A DNA stretch of 18,514 nucleotides. Origin: JAIPIY01 sp964489785. GTDB lineage: Bacteria > Patescibacteriota > Minisyncoccia > Phycocordibacterales > UBA1006. Shown here piece after piece: positions 1 to 6,496 of the stretch. The first letter of the stretch is position 1; each line of letters begins with the position of its first letter. The translations under genes and the position numbers were made by a program. A model generated the notes under the pieces. It did not search any database and was not told the origin of the DNA. It worked only from the letters and a program-made list of their open reading frames with translations. The DNA lies in the NCBI GenBank assembly GCA_964489785.1, contig CAZAZY010000014.1:1-18514 (forward strand). Reading direction: 5' to 3'.

Positions 1-37
1 ATCATATCATGTTGTAATTATTTTATCTATTTTTTTA

Positions 38-46
38 TGATATAAT
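38..46 (+). promoter_or_regulatory. Extended -10 promoter of the dsb-like operon
   Basis: A perfect TATAAT at 41-46 is preceded by TGA at 38-40, which makes an extended -10 element. No good -35 hexamer lies 16-18 bases upstream, as is usual for extended -10 promoters. The expected transcription start is near 53, giving a leader of about 22 nt before the ATG at 75. No purine-rich ribosome binding site is seen in that leader. Confidence 0.55.
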
Positions 47-74
47 TGAGTCACTTATTAGTAAGATTTTATAT

Positions 75-785
75 ATGGAACAAGAGACACAAAAACAAAC
101 ATTTACAATAAATACACCCACTGCAGTTATTATAGGCAGTATTATTATCGCAGTTGCAGTGTTCTTTTCAAACGGAGGATCTTTGAAAAAAGAATTAACC
201 CCTGAAGAACTTCATGAAAAACAAGTTTCAGCGATGCTAGAAATACAAGAAGATGATTATGTTCGTGGAAATAAAGACGCAGAAATCATTGTGTATGAAT
301 ATTCTGATATTGATTGCCCGTACTGTCGTGAATTTCATAAAACTATGAAAGAAGCTGTGGCTCAAAATGATAACGTGGCATGGGTATACCGTCATTTCCC
401 ATTAGATTCATTGCATCCATTGGCACGCCAAAAAGCTGAAGCCGTAGAGTGTATCGGTAGTATCGGAGGCGAAGAAGCATTTTGGGGGTCATTAGATACA
501 ATGTTCGAAGATGAATCTTTTCATAACGTATTTGATATCGAAAAGATATCAGCCCTGGGAGAAACATTTGGTGTATCATCAGATGCATTGCAACAATGTA
601 TTTCTGATAACACTTTTTCAGAAAAAATTATGACTCAACAAAGCCAAGCAACTGACGCCGGAGCACAAGGAACACCTTATTCAATTATAGGAGATAAAGA
701 TGATGCATTCCTTATGGAATTACCAGGGTATGTAGACACAGCAACTATGAATCAGGTACTTATTAGTCTTAATCAAGAAAAATAA
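75..785 (+). CDS. DsbA-like membrane-anchored thiol-disulfide oxidoreductase
   Basis: Probable disulfide-forming enzyme of the DsbA/BdbD type acting on the outer face of the cytoplasmic membrane. Residues 16-33 form one hydrophobic segment after a short polar N-terminus, so the protein is probably anchored with its catalytic domain outside. The active site is C81-P-Y-C84 (DIDCPYCREF), placed after a beta strand as in the DSBA-like thioredoxin fold. The expected cis-proline is P201 in GTPYSIIG. An extra cysteine pair (C126, C175) lies in the helical insert. The length of 236 residues fits BdbD-like proteins. It is the first gene of a tight three-gene operon, with two bases before the next start. 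The fold and redox role are well supported; the direction of reaction (oxidase rather than isomerase) is inferred from the DsbB-like partner. Confidence 0.85.
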   Translation: MEQETQKQTFTINTPTAVIIGSIIIAVAVFFSNGGSLKKELTPEELHEKQVSAMLEIQEDDYVRGNKDAEIIVYEYSDIDCPYCREFHKTMKEAVAQNDNVAWVYRHFPLDSLHPLARQKAEAVECIGSIGGEEAFWGSLDTMFEDESFHNVFDIEKISALGETFGVSSDALQQCISDNTFSEKIMTQQSQATDAGAQGTPYSIIGDKDDAFLMELPGYVDTATMNQVLISLNQEK

Positions 786-787
786 TC

Positions 788-1246
788 ATGAAATTTTCAA
801 CAAACACATCTTTAATTATTATCGTATTATTGGTTGTTGGTGCAGGATTTGGCATCTGGTCAACCATGAAAAATGCGGACAAAGAGGCAGAATTGACCCC
901 CTTTGCACAATGTTTAGAAGAAACTGGAGCTAAATTCTATGGAGCATTTTGGTGTCCACACTGCCAAAGCCAAAAAGATATGTTTGGAAAAGCTAAAAAA
1001 GATCTTCCGTATGTAGAATGTTCAACGGCTAGCCGTTCACAAAAACAAGAATGTACTGATATAGGAATCGAAAGCTACCCAACATGGATTTTTGGAGACG
1101 AATCAAAACTCACAGGTGAAATATCTTTGGAAACATTGTCTGGAAAAACAGGATGTATGTTACCAGGGCAAGAAGAAGAGCCCATGGCCGAAGTTGATGT
1201 TGCAACCCCAGTAACAGAGGTAGAACTAATCACTATCGAAGAATAG
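788..1246 (+). CDS. Membrane-anchored thioredoxin-like protein with a CPHC site
   Basis: A 152-residue protein with a hydrophobic N-terminal anchor at about residues 8-24 and a small thioredoxin-like domain behind it. The active site is C56-P-H-C59 (GAFWCPHCQSQ) and the cis-proline is P98 in SYPTW. Further cysteines are C42, C78, C89 and C123. The run from residues 39 to 100 (FAxCLxxxGAxFYGAFWCPHC, then PYVEC, then YPTW) resembles the thioredoxin domain often fused to VKOR (vitamin K epoxide reductase-like) proteins. Here it stands alone next to a DsbB-like gene. The C-terminal 30 residues are acidic and look disordered. It starts two bases after the upstream stop and ends one base before the next start, so the three genes are probably translationally coupled. 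Its likely role is to relay or shuffle disulfides; its exact substrate is unknown. Confidence 0.8.
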   Translation: MKFSTNTSLIIIVLLVVGAGFGIWSTMKNADKEAELTPFAQCLEETGAKFYGAFWCPHCQSQKDMFGKAKKDLPYVECSTASRSQKQECTDIGIESYPTWIFGDESKLTGEISLETLSGKTGCMLPGQEEEPMAEVDVATPVTEVELITIEE

Positions 1247-1247
1247 T

Positions 1248-1772
1248 ATGTATCCTGTATTTGATACCATTATGGGATCAGGGATACTGGTTTTAGGCAT
1301 TGTATCCGTGATTGTTTTACTTCTTTATTTTGTATCACCAAAACATCCGATTATTGTATGGATCCAAAATAATATTCTCATCATAGGATTTATTGTTGCA
1401 TTAGGTGGTGTAGTAGGGTCTCTGATCTATTCAGAGATTATTGGATTCGAACCGTGTCGATTATGCTGGTATCAACGAGTCGCATTATTCCCTATTGCAT
1501 TATTGTCTGGAATAGCCGTAATCAAAAAACATTCGTGGATAACCCTGTACGGATTGGTATTATCCATGATTGGCGGAATTATTGCCATCTATCACATTAT
1601 TCTAGAAAAGAATCTATTCGGTGAAGCAACAAATCTCCCCTGTGCAGCAGATGCAGTATCTTGTACTGTCCAATATGTTTACGTATTTGATGGTCTTATA
1701 ACCATTCCATCCATGTCTTTTGTTGTGTTCCTTGCCTTGTTTACTGTATTCTTTATTGGTTCAAAAAAATAA
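1248..1772 (+). CDS. DsbB-family disulfide bond formation protein (quinone reductase)
   Basis: Polytopic membrane protein of the DsbB/BdbC family, which reoxidises DsbA-type proteins and passes electrons to quinone. The diagnostic motif is EPCRLCWYQR, with the first-loop pair C70 and C73 followed by WYQR. A second outside-loop pair is C132 and C139 (NLPCAADAVSC), as required for electron relay. Hydrophobic segments are seen near residues 12-30, 43-61, 74-92, 97-115 and 154-171. That is one more than the usual four, because of an N-terminal addition. The length is 174 residues. Third gene of the operon, one base after the upstream stop, and followed by a strong terminator. Both upstream genes supply matching thioredoxin-fold partners, which supports the assignment. 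Confidence 0.9.
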   Translation: MYPVFDTIMGSGILVLGIVSVIVLLLYFVSPKHPIIVWIQNNILIIGFIVALGGVVGSLIYSEIIGFEPCRLCWYQRVALFPIALLSGIAVIKKHSWITLYGLVLSMIGGIIAIYHIILEKNLFGEATNLPCAADAVSCTVQYVYVFDGLITIPSMSFVVFLALFTVFFIGSKK

Positions 1773-1786
1773 ATCGTAAGACAATC

Positions 1787-1818
1787 AAAAATCCCCCATC
1801 AAAAGATGGGGGATTTTT
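1787..1818. terminator. Bidirectional intrinsic terminator
   Basis: A perfect 14-bp stem pairs 1787-1800 with 1805-1818 around an AAAA loop: AAAAATCCCCCATC against GATGGGGGATTTTT. The A-tract and T-tract flanks let it work on both strands. It lies between the convergent dsb-like operon (ending 1772) and the hydrolase gene (ending 1852). Confidence 0.9.
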
Positions 1819-1851
1819 GCGTCTATTACCGATAAATGCTATGTAGTAGTA

Positions 1852-2478
1852 TTAAACCGAAACTGTGAAAATATTATCCATGGTACGCATTACTTTCTGC
1901 GCATAATCAGGGACAATTGATGGTGGGTTATACGTTTGCAAAATTTGAAACGTATTTTTGTCTTTATAATATCGAGAGGTAGAAGGAACGTGACCACCCA
2001 AGTGTTGAGAAATTCTGTCGATCGCTTCTTCATAACTTGAAAAAGAAATCTTACATGATCCCCAACCGAAAGCGGCATACGTTGCCTTTTTACAAGCGAA
2101 TTTACCTCCTGTGGATTCAATGAACCCAATAGCAGGCAACAGTCGCCAATCGATGCCAGAAGCGTCAGCAGCGCGTACAAAGTGAATTCCGTATCCAGCT
2201 AAAGGAAGATTTCCTTTACGGATAAAAAAGTCATCGATATATGCAGCCCGTTCTTCTTCTGTCAGACCATCTACAAGATTTGCATCTTGAGAACCATCTT
2301 TTCGTGTTTCGGACACTATGACCATTGCATCATCCGGCGCCAAAGCGGCAGTTGCATGCAACCCGATTCCCATAGCAAGGAAAAAGATTGCAACAACCAA
2401 TACATAAGCCGGAGATACAAATCGTATATGCAATTGATAAGGCATAACTAGCGATATGAGCTTCGCAAAACTATCCAT
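1852..2478 (-). CDS. Putative membrane-anchored lysozyme-like peptidoglycan hydrolase
   Basis: Numbered from the ATG at 2478 the protein has 208 residues: a membrane anchor at about 23-43, a linker, and a C-terminal globular domain (about 85-205). That domain contains AIGFIESTGGKF, with E121 in an E-S-x-G-G context like the catalytic glutamate of lysozyme-fold transglycosylases and glucosaminidases. Aromatic and glycine-rich FGWGSC follows. Family and substrate are inferred from this motif only. C129 and C142 are 13 residues apart and could form a disulfide outside the cell, fitting the neighbouring dsb-like operon. The frame is open further upstream to a TTG at 2547 (231 residues). I prefer ATG 2478 because a terminator-like hairpin (2549-2573) sits directly against the TTG, but the choice is not certain. 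Confidence 0.65.
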   Translation of the reverse strand: MDSFAKLISLVMPYQLHIRFVSPAYVLVVAIFFLAMGIGLHATAALAPDDAMVIVSETRKDGSQDANLVDGLTEEERAAYIDDFFIRKGNLPLAGYGIHFVRAADASGIDWRLLPAIGFIESTGGKFACKKATYAAFGWGSCKISFSSYEEAIDRISQHLGGHVPSTSRYYKDKNTFQILQTYNPPSIVPDYAQKVMRTMDNIFTVSV

Positions 2479-2563
2479 ACGGGCAGCAGATATCTTTTTT
2501 TGAAATAGGTTTCTCTCTTTTGCACCCAGAGATACTTTGCATTCCAATAAAAAAGACCTGCAT
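2471..2563 (-). CDS. Possible 30-residue leader ORF of the hydrolase gene
   Basis: An ATG in the loop of the leader hairpin (2563-2561) opens a 30-codon frame that reads through the U-tract. It stops with TAG inside the sequence ATGGATAG, where the ATG is the preferred hydrolase start at 2478. Such a stop-start overlap would allow translational coupling. The peptide (starting MQVFFIGMQS) has no recognisable family. If the TTG at 2547 is the real hydrolase start, this frame is only a shadow. Confidence 0.2.
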   Translation of the reverse strand: MQVFFIGMQSISGCKREKPISKKDICCPYG

Positions 2564-2573
2564 TACAGGACTT
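2549..2573 (-). promoter_or_regulatory. Terminator-like leader hairpin before the hydrolase gene
   Basis: On the minus strand 2573-2566 pairs with 2560-2553 (AAGTCCTG against CAGGTCTT, one T-T mismatch) around the loop TAATG. It is followed by a run of six T ending at 2549. It lies only a few bases downstream of the predicted transcription start (about 2580). This could be an attenuator or a 5' stabilising hairpin; the sequence alone does not decide. Confidence 0.45.
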
Positions 2574-2586
2574 CGGAACTTCTATA

Positions 2587-2615
2587 AGTGTAGCATATTG
2601 CAAGAAAAAAGTCAA
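2587..2615 (-). promoter_or_regulatory. Promoter of the hydrolase gene
   Basis: On the minus strand TTGACT (2615-2610) and TACACT (2592-2587) are separated by 17 bases. TGC directly before the -10 adds an extended -10 element. The start is expected near 2580. Confidence 0.65.
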
Positions 2616-2661
2616 GCTAATACAATATAATCACTATTGTGTCAAATAATCCCCTACCATC

Positions 2662-2691
2662 AGAAAAACCTTATAAATAAAGGGTTTTTCT
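2662..2691 (-). terminator. Second hairpin downstream of rplE (tandem terminator)
   Basis: The arms 2662-2670 and 2683-2691 are complementary (AGAAAAACC against GGTTTTTCT) around a 12-base AT-rich loop. It lies just after the main rplE terminator in the direction of transcription and ends in a T-run. It is GC-poor and so probably a backup. Confidence 0.4.
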
Positions 2692-2693
2692 AT

Positions 2694-2723
2694 AAAAAAG
2701 ACCCCTTCAGTGGGGTCTTTTTT
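2694..2723 (-). terminator. Intrinsic terminator of the rpsS-rplE operon
   Basis: A 12-bp stem pairs 2694-2705 with 2712-2723 (AAAAAAGACCCC against GGGGTCTTTTTT) around TTCAGT. It begins three bases after the rplE stop. The cluster therefore ends at rplE; rpsN, rpsH, rplF and the rest of a typical spc operon do not follow here. Confidence 0.9.
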
Positions 2724-2726
2724 ATA

Positions 2727-3305
2727 TTATTTTTTCTTTCGAACAACTCTTTTTTTCTTTTCGTCTTCTTTTTTAAATGGAACACCTAGGTATTCAAAAT
2801 ATGCCATAGCTTCTGCCCTGTTTTTTGCAGTTGTTCCTACGGTAATGGCCAAACCAAACACGTCTTTGATTTCTTCATCAGGAGTTTCTGGGAAAATAGT
2901 GTGCTCACGGATACCCAATGTCATGTTTCCGATTTCATCTACGCTTGATCGGTTTACTCCACGAAAGTCTTTTGTTCGAGGCAATGCAATGTGAATCAAT
3001 TTATCAAAGAAAGATCTCATTCGTGCTCCACGTAATGTTACCATAACACCAACTGGATCACCTGTACGAATTTTAAATGTTGCAATAGATTTTTTTGCAC
3101 CACGAATAGAACCTTTTTGACCTGTGATTTTTGCCAATCTATCAACAACCAATTGATTACGGTTTTTGTCAGATTTCATACCACGACCAGTACCCACAGA
3201 AACTACAACTTTTGTTACTTGTGGTACTTGTAATGCATTAGTATACCCAAATTTTTCTTTTAGGACAGCAAATGCGTTTTTTTGTTTTTGTGTTAATGAT
3301 TCCAT
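2727..3305 (-). CDS. rplE: 50S ribosomal protein L5 (uL5)
   Basis: L5 binds 5S rRNA and helps seat it in the central protuberance of the large subunit. The family is clear from VPQVTKVVVSVGTGRG near the N-terminus, KSIATFKIRTGDPVG and MVTLRGARMRSFFDKLI in the middle, and the FPETPDEEIKDVFGL region near the C-terminus. At 192 residues it is slightly longer than the usual 179. The extra is a Lys/Arg-rich tail (KKEDEKKKRVVRKKK) that probably contacts rRNA. It is the last gene of the operon, 23 bases after rplX, with a terminator three bases after the stop. Confidence 0.97.
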   Translation of the reverse strand: MESLTQKQKNAFAVLKEKFGYTNALQVPQVTKVVVSVGTGRGMKSDKNRNQLVVDRLAKITGQKGSIRGAKKSIATFKIRTGDPVGVMVTLRGARMRSFFDKLIHIALPRTKDFRGVNRSSVDEIGNMTLGIREHTIFPETPDEEIKDVFGLAITVGTTAKNRAEAMAYFEYLGVPFKKEDEKKKRVVRKKK

Positions 3306-3328
3306 ACTCTGTGCAAACGAATAAATTA

Positions 3329-3634
3329 CTAAATTTCTTGACCGCTTTTACGTGCAATGCGAACATATGATTCTCCAACCTTTTTCTTTCCAATACGAGA
3401 AGCTTTTTTGGTTTTTGGATCAATAATCATTACATTTGAAGCATGCATTGGTTTTGATATTTCAATAACACCACCGTCTTTGTTGGCAGCTGTTCTCTTT
3501 ACGTGTTTTTTAACCTTATTCAGACCATCTACGATAACCTGATCTGTAGTAGGAAAAACTTTACCAATAACACCGGTCTTGCCTTTGTCTTTTCCTGTTC
3601 GCACTATTACATTGTCTCCTTTTTTTATTTTCAT
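3329..3634 (-). CDS. rplX: 50S ribosomal protein L24 (uL24)
   Basis: L24 is an early assembly protein that nucleates 50S folding on 23S rRNA. The N-terminal KOW motif is obvious (KKGDNVIVRTGKDKGKTGVI). It is followed by the typical GLNKVKKHVKRT and PMHASNVMIIDPKT segments. Its length of 101 residues is normal. It starts five bases after the rplN stop (TACGT spacer), with no Shine-Dalgarno motif, and stops at TAG. Confidence 0.97.
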   Translation of the reverse strand: MKIKKGDNVIVRTGKDKGKTGVIGKVFPTTDQVIVDGLNKVKKHVKRTAANKDGGVIEISKPMHASNVMIIDPKTKKASRIGKKKVGESYVRIARKSGQEI

Positions 3635-3639
3635 ACGTA

Positions 3640-4008
3640 TTAAATTACTTCTGGTGCTGATGAAGCTATTTTTTGATATCCACGTTCAGCTATCTCTCTT
3701 GGGATAGGACCGAACACACGACCACCTCGAGGTTCTTTTTTAGCATCGATAAGAACTACCGCATTGTCATCAAAACGAATATAAGAACCGTCTTTTCGAC
3801 GAAAAGCTTTTCGTTGACGAACAACAACACCTTTTACTACATCTTTTTTCTTTACACCTTTTCGAGGTTCTGCGACTTTTACAGATAGCACAACAACATC
3901 ACCCAATTCAGCATATCGGCGCTTTGAACCACCAAGGATTTTAAAAACCTTTCCTACTTTTCCTCCCGAGTTATCGGTTATTTTTACAACAGTTTCTACT
4001 TGAATCAT
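3640..4008 (-). CDS. rplN: 50S ribosomal protein L14 (uL14)
   Basis: L14 lies at the subunit interface of the 50S subunit. Hallmarks are MIQVETVVKITDNSGGK at the N-terminus, GDVVVLSVKVAEPRKG, VVVRQRKAFRRKDGSYIRFDDNAVVLI, and RVFGPIPREIAERGYQKIASSAPEVI at the end. It has 122 residues, the standard length. The stop of rpsQ and this ATG are separated only by GCTT. Confidence 0.98.
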   Translation of the reverse strand: MIQVETVVKITDNSGGKVGKVFKILGGSKRRYAELGDVVVLSVKVAEPRKGVKKKDVVKGVVVRQRKAFRRKDGSYIRFDDNAVVLIDAKKEPRGGRVFGPIPREIAERGYQKIASSAPEVI

Positions 4009-4012
4009 AAGC

Positions 4013-4276
4013 CTATGTGTTTTTTACAATAAATCTTTTATCTTTCGAATACGGTCGTGTTTCTTCGATAGAAACATTATCACCCACTTTGAAGGCATTC
4101 ACCTCGTCATGAGCTTTGTATCGTTTATCGCGCTTGTAATATTTGCCATATTTTGGGTGCTTCACAAACTGAGTTACTTTTACAACAACGGTTTTATCCA
4201 TAGCATCAGAAACCACAACACCTTTGAAGGTCTTTTTTAGTGGTTGTTTTAAATTTTCTTGTGTTTCTTTTTTCAT
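4013..4276 (-). CDS. rpsQ: 30S ribosomal protein S17 (uS17)
   Basis: S17 binds the 5' domain of 16S rRNA early in 30S assembly. The family is shown by FKGVVVSDAMDKTVVVKVTQ, FVKHPKYGKYYKRDKRYKAHDE and the C-terminal GDNVSIEETRPYSKDKRF. It has 87 residues, normal length. The 19-base spacer from rpmC is AT-rich with no ribosome binding site. It stops at TAG. Confidence 0.97.
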   Translation of the reverse strand: MKKETQENLKQPLKKTFKGVVVSDAMDKTVVVKVTQFVKHPKYGKYYKRDKRYKAHDEVNAFKVGDNVSIEETRPYSKDKRFIVKNT

Positions 4277-4295
4277 ATGTTGTAATAATAATGTA

Positions 4296-4490
4296 TTATG
4301 CTTGTGTTTCTTTTTGTGATTGTTGCAATGTCAGTATCCGTGCAATATCTTTCTTTAAATTTCGAATTGCTTTTGTATTTGATCCTTTGCTTCCTGATAT
4401 ATCAAATCGTATTTTTTGCAATTCTTTTCGTTTCTCATCAAGCATTGTAACCAATTCTTCTTTTTTCTTTTTTAGTAGGTCTTTCATCAT
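4296..4490 (-). CDS. rpmC: 50S ribosomal protein L29 (uL29)
   Basis: A small helical hairpin protein near the peptide exit tunnel, where targeting factors dock. The 64-residue sequence is rich in Lys and Leu and has the family pattern MKDLLKKKKEELVTMLDEKR followed by LQKIRFDISGSKGSNTKAI and ARILTLQ. Two consecutive ATG codons open the frame, so the second (4487) could also be used. It lies four bases (GCTT) after the rplP stop. Confidence 0.93.
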   Translation of the reverse strand: MMKDLLKKKKEELVTMLDEKRKELQKIRFDISGSKGSNTKAIRNLKKDIARILTLQQSQKETQA

Positions 4491-4494
4491 AAGC

Positions 4495-4917
4495 TTATAC
4501 TTCGCGAGAAACGATTTTTGTTTTTACTGGTAATTTTGCTCCTGCTTTTCGTAGTGCTTCATAAGCAACTTCCTTGGTAACTCCGTCTACTTCAAACAAA
4601 ATACGGCCTGGTCGAACTTCAAAACAAAATCCGTCTGGATCTCCCTTACCTTTACCCATGGGAACTTCGGCAGCTTTTGATGTAATTGGTCGATCTGGGA
4701 AGATGCGAATCCAATAACGTCCGATTTTGTTCACCATACGTGTAACTGCTTTTCGGGCAGATTCGATCTGATTAGAACGAATACGCGCTGCAGTCATAGC
4801 TTTTAGACCATATGATCCATAAGCCAAGGTAACACCTCGTGTATCAGGAGTCAACAGTGCAACATCCTTTCGGTGTCTTTGCCATTTTCTGTGTTTTACT
4901 TTTTTTGGGAATAACAT
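4495..4917 (-). CDS. rplP: 50S ribosomal protein L16 (uL16)
   Basis: L16 sits next to the A site and the central protuberance and is a late assembly protein. The start MLFPKKVKHRKWQRHR is typical, as are ARIRSNQIESARKAVTR, KIGRYWIRIFPDRPITSKA and PMGKGKGDPDGFCFEV. It has 140 residues, standard length. It begins nine bases after the rpsC stop, the spacer ending in GGCTT before ATG. Confidence 0.98.
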   Translation of the reverse strand: MLFPKKVKHRKWQRHRKDVALLTPDTRGVTLAYGSYGLKAMTAARIRSNQIESARKAVTRMVNKIGRYWIRIFPDRPITSKAAEVPMGKGKGDPDGFCFEVRPGRILFEVDGVTKEVAYEALRKAGAKLPVKTKIVSREV

Positions 4918-4926
4918 AAGCCAATA

Positions 4927-5598
4927 TTACGCGTTATCTTCTTTCTTTTCTAGAGAATCACCCTTATAAATCCAAACTTTGATTCCAATATCGCCGTATG
5001 GAAGATGAGCTTTTTCTGTCGTATAATCTACATCACCTCGCAAAAACTGCAATGGAGTTGATCCTCGTTTGATTTTTTCAACTCGAGCCATTTCAGCACC
5101 ACCCAATCTTCCTGACAAGGTCATTTTGAAACCTTGTACGCCTTTGATCGTCATAACTTTTTCTGCAGTTTGCTTCATCACACGTCGAAATGGCATTCTT
5201 TTTTCCAAAGCTTCTGCTGACATTTGTGCAACAATAGCTGCGTTTGCATCAGGTTCTTTTACTTCAATAATATCAATATTGAATTCTTCTGGAATAGGAA
5301 GTTTTTTACGCTTCATTTCTTTCATGATATCGCTTTTTAGACGAATCATGTTTTCTCCGCTACGTCCGATTACCATACCAGGACGAGATGTTGCAATAGC
5401 AACACGCATTGATTTTCGACTACGTTCGATATCAATAGAAGCAACATAATTACCTCGAAGTCGTTTGTGTAAAAATTCTCGCAATAGAACATCACCTCGA
5501 AGAAAATCTCGGTATTTTTTACCTACTGCAAACCATCGTGATTTCCAATCGCGAAGGATGATAAGACGTTGTGAATAAGGGTGTGATACTTGTGACAT
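4927..5598 (-). CDS. rpsC: 30S ribosomal protein S3 (uS3)
   Basis: S3 lines the mRNA entry channel of the 30S subunit and takes part in unwinding mRNA. The N-terminal KH domain is seen with SRPGMVIGRSGENMIRLKSD (GRSG is the GXXG loop). The C-terminal domain carries GRLGGAEMARVEKIKRGSTP and LPYGDIGIKVWIYKGD. It has 223 residues, close to the usual 220-235. The spacer from rplV is only CGCTT. Confidence 0.98.
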   Translation of the reverse strand: MSQVSHPYSQRLIILRDWKSRWFAVGKKYRDFLRGDVLLREFLHKRLRGNYVASIDIERSRKSMRVAIATSRPGMVIGRSGENMIRLKSDIMKEMKRKKLPIPEEFNIDIIEVKEPDANAAIVAQMSAEALEKRMPFRRVMKQTAEKVMTIKGVQGFKMTLSGRLGGAEMARVEKIKRGSTPLQFLRGDVDYTTEKAHLPYGDIGIKVWIYKGDSLEKKEDNA

Positions 5599-5603
5599 AA
5601 GCG

Positions 5604-6053
5604 TTATGATTCTTTAGTAACTTTTTTTGTAGTTTTTTTCGACGCCACTTTTTTTGGTGCAGAAACTTCTTCTGATGCTTCTTTTACTGCAACAGGTTTT
5701 GATTTTACCTTTGGTGCAACCGCATCAGAACCAGCAACCCCTAAAACAAGCGTTACATGACTACTTCTTTTTAAAATTTGTGCTGCACGACCACGAGCAC
5801 GAGCACGCCATCGTTTTATCACAGGTGCTTCATTTACTTCGATGGAAGAAACGATCAAACCACGAGATACACCGTTATTTTGGGCTGCATTTGCAACTGC
5901 TGATTGTAATAGTTTAATCAATGCAGAAGATGCTCGTTTTGATACGAACGAAAGTTGTACCATAGCGTCATCTACTTTTTTACCTCGAATAAGGTCAGCG
6001 ATAAGGCGGACTTTACGTGGTGATTGTCGATAATTTTTTAGAATTGCTTTCAT
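5604..6053 (-). CDS. rplV: 50S ribosomal protein L22 (uL22) with a basic C-terminal extension
   Basis: L22 reaches into the peptide exit tunnel. The core (residues 1-107) shows LKNYRQSPRKVRLIADLIRG, ALIKLLQSAVANAAQNNG and the tunnel-loop region VIKRWRARARGRAAQILKR, followed by HVTLVLG. The remaining 40 residues (about 108-149) are an Ala/Lys/Val-rich low-complexity tail with SAPKKVASKKTTKKVTKES at its end. They are absent from the standard 110-residue protein and probably lie on the ribosome surface. The start is three bases after the rpsS stop (TAG TAT ATG). Confidence 0.97.
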   Translation of the reverse strand: MKAILKNYRQSPRKVRLIADLIRGKKVDDAMVQLSFVSKRASSALIKLLQSAVANAAQNNGVSRGLIVSSIEVNEAPVIKRWRARARGRAAQILKRSSHVTLVLGVAGSDAVAPKVKSKPVAVKEASEEVSAPKKVASKKTTKKVTKES

Positions 6054-6056
6054 ATA

Positions 6057-6401
6057 CTATTTTTTCTTAGCATCTCCACTTGATTTAGAAGCTTTTGCTG
6101 CTGCGATTTCTGATTCACGTTTCTTTTGTTCAAGTTCTTTTTGCATTTTACCTCCATGTCGCACAAAAATCTTTGAAGGTGCAAATTCTCCTAATCGGTG
6201 CCCAATCATGTCTTCTTCTACAAGAACTTCGACATGTTTTTTACCGTTATGAACACCAAAAGTAAATCCAACCATTTCCGGAGAAATCATTGAACTACGT
6301 GCCCAAGTTTTAACAACCCCTGTTTCTAAAGGTTTTTTTCCTTCTATTTTTGATAGAAGTTTTGCATCAATATATGGTCCTTTTTTTAAGCTTCGTGACA
6401 T
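6057..6401 (-). CDS. rpsS: 30S ribosomal protein S19 (uS19)
   Basis: S19 is in the head of the 30S subunit near the A-site finger. The canonical opening MSRSLKKGPYIDAKLLSKIE fixes the start at the ATG ending at 6401; the frame continues upstream to a TTG at 6413, which I reject. KTWARSSMISPEMVGFTFGV and EFAPSKIFVRHGG are standard. The 114 residues include a Lys-rich C-terminal extension beyond the usual 90-95. It is the first gene of the distal S10-type operon and is preceded by its own promoter and leader hairpin, not directly by rplB as in most bacteria. Confidence 0.97.
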   Translation of the reverse strand: MSRSLKKGPYIDAKLLSKIEGKKPLETGVVKTWARSSMISPEMVGFTFGVHNGKKHVEVLVEEDMIGHRLGEFAPSKIFVRHGGKMQKELEQKKRESEIAAAKASKSSGDAKKK

Positions 6402-6409
6402 AATGTGTA

Positions 6410-6442
6410 TCAAAATAAAGCAAGCTCTGTATGAGCTCGCAT
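6410..6442 (-). CDS. Possible 10-residue leader peptide before rpsS
   Basis: An ATG at 6442 lies 5 bases after the -10 box, so at or next to the predicted transcription start. It opens the frame MRAHTELALF followed by TGA. The frame exactly covers the leader hairpin (6420-6440) and its U-rich tail, so its translation would melt the hairpin. An ORF this short can easily arise by chance. Confidence 0.25.
   Translation of the reverse strand: MRAHTELALF
6420..6440 (-). promoter_or_regulatory. 5' leader hairpin of the rpsS operon
   Basis: On the minus strand GCGAGCTC (6440-6433) pairs with GAGCTTGC (6427-6420), with one G-U pair, around ATACA. TTTATTTT follows at 6419-6412. The hairpin begins at the predicted RNA 5' end. 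It may be an attenuator or may protect the 5' end of the ribosomal mRNA. Confidence 0.5.
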
Positions 6443-6446
6443 ATGC

Positions 6447-6474
6447 ATAGTATCAGACTGAAAGAAAATGTCAA
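6447..6474 (-). promoter_or_regulatory. Promoter of the rpsS-rplE operon
   Basis: On the minus strand a perfect -35 TTGACA (6474-6469) is followed after 16 bases by TACTAT (6452-6447), with TGA just upstream of the -10 (extended -10). This is one of the strongest promoter matches in the window. It explains how the distal ribosomal genes are expressed although the S74 gene separates them from rplB. Confidence 0.75.
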
Positions 6475-6496
6475 CAGATAACCCCAGGAAAATCAA

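Noticed and set aside
6402..6413. Upstream TTG start for rpsS at 6413
   Set aside because: MSRSLKKGP is the conserved S19 start, and the TTG lies in the U-rich tail of the leader hairpin.
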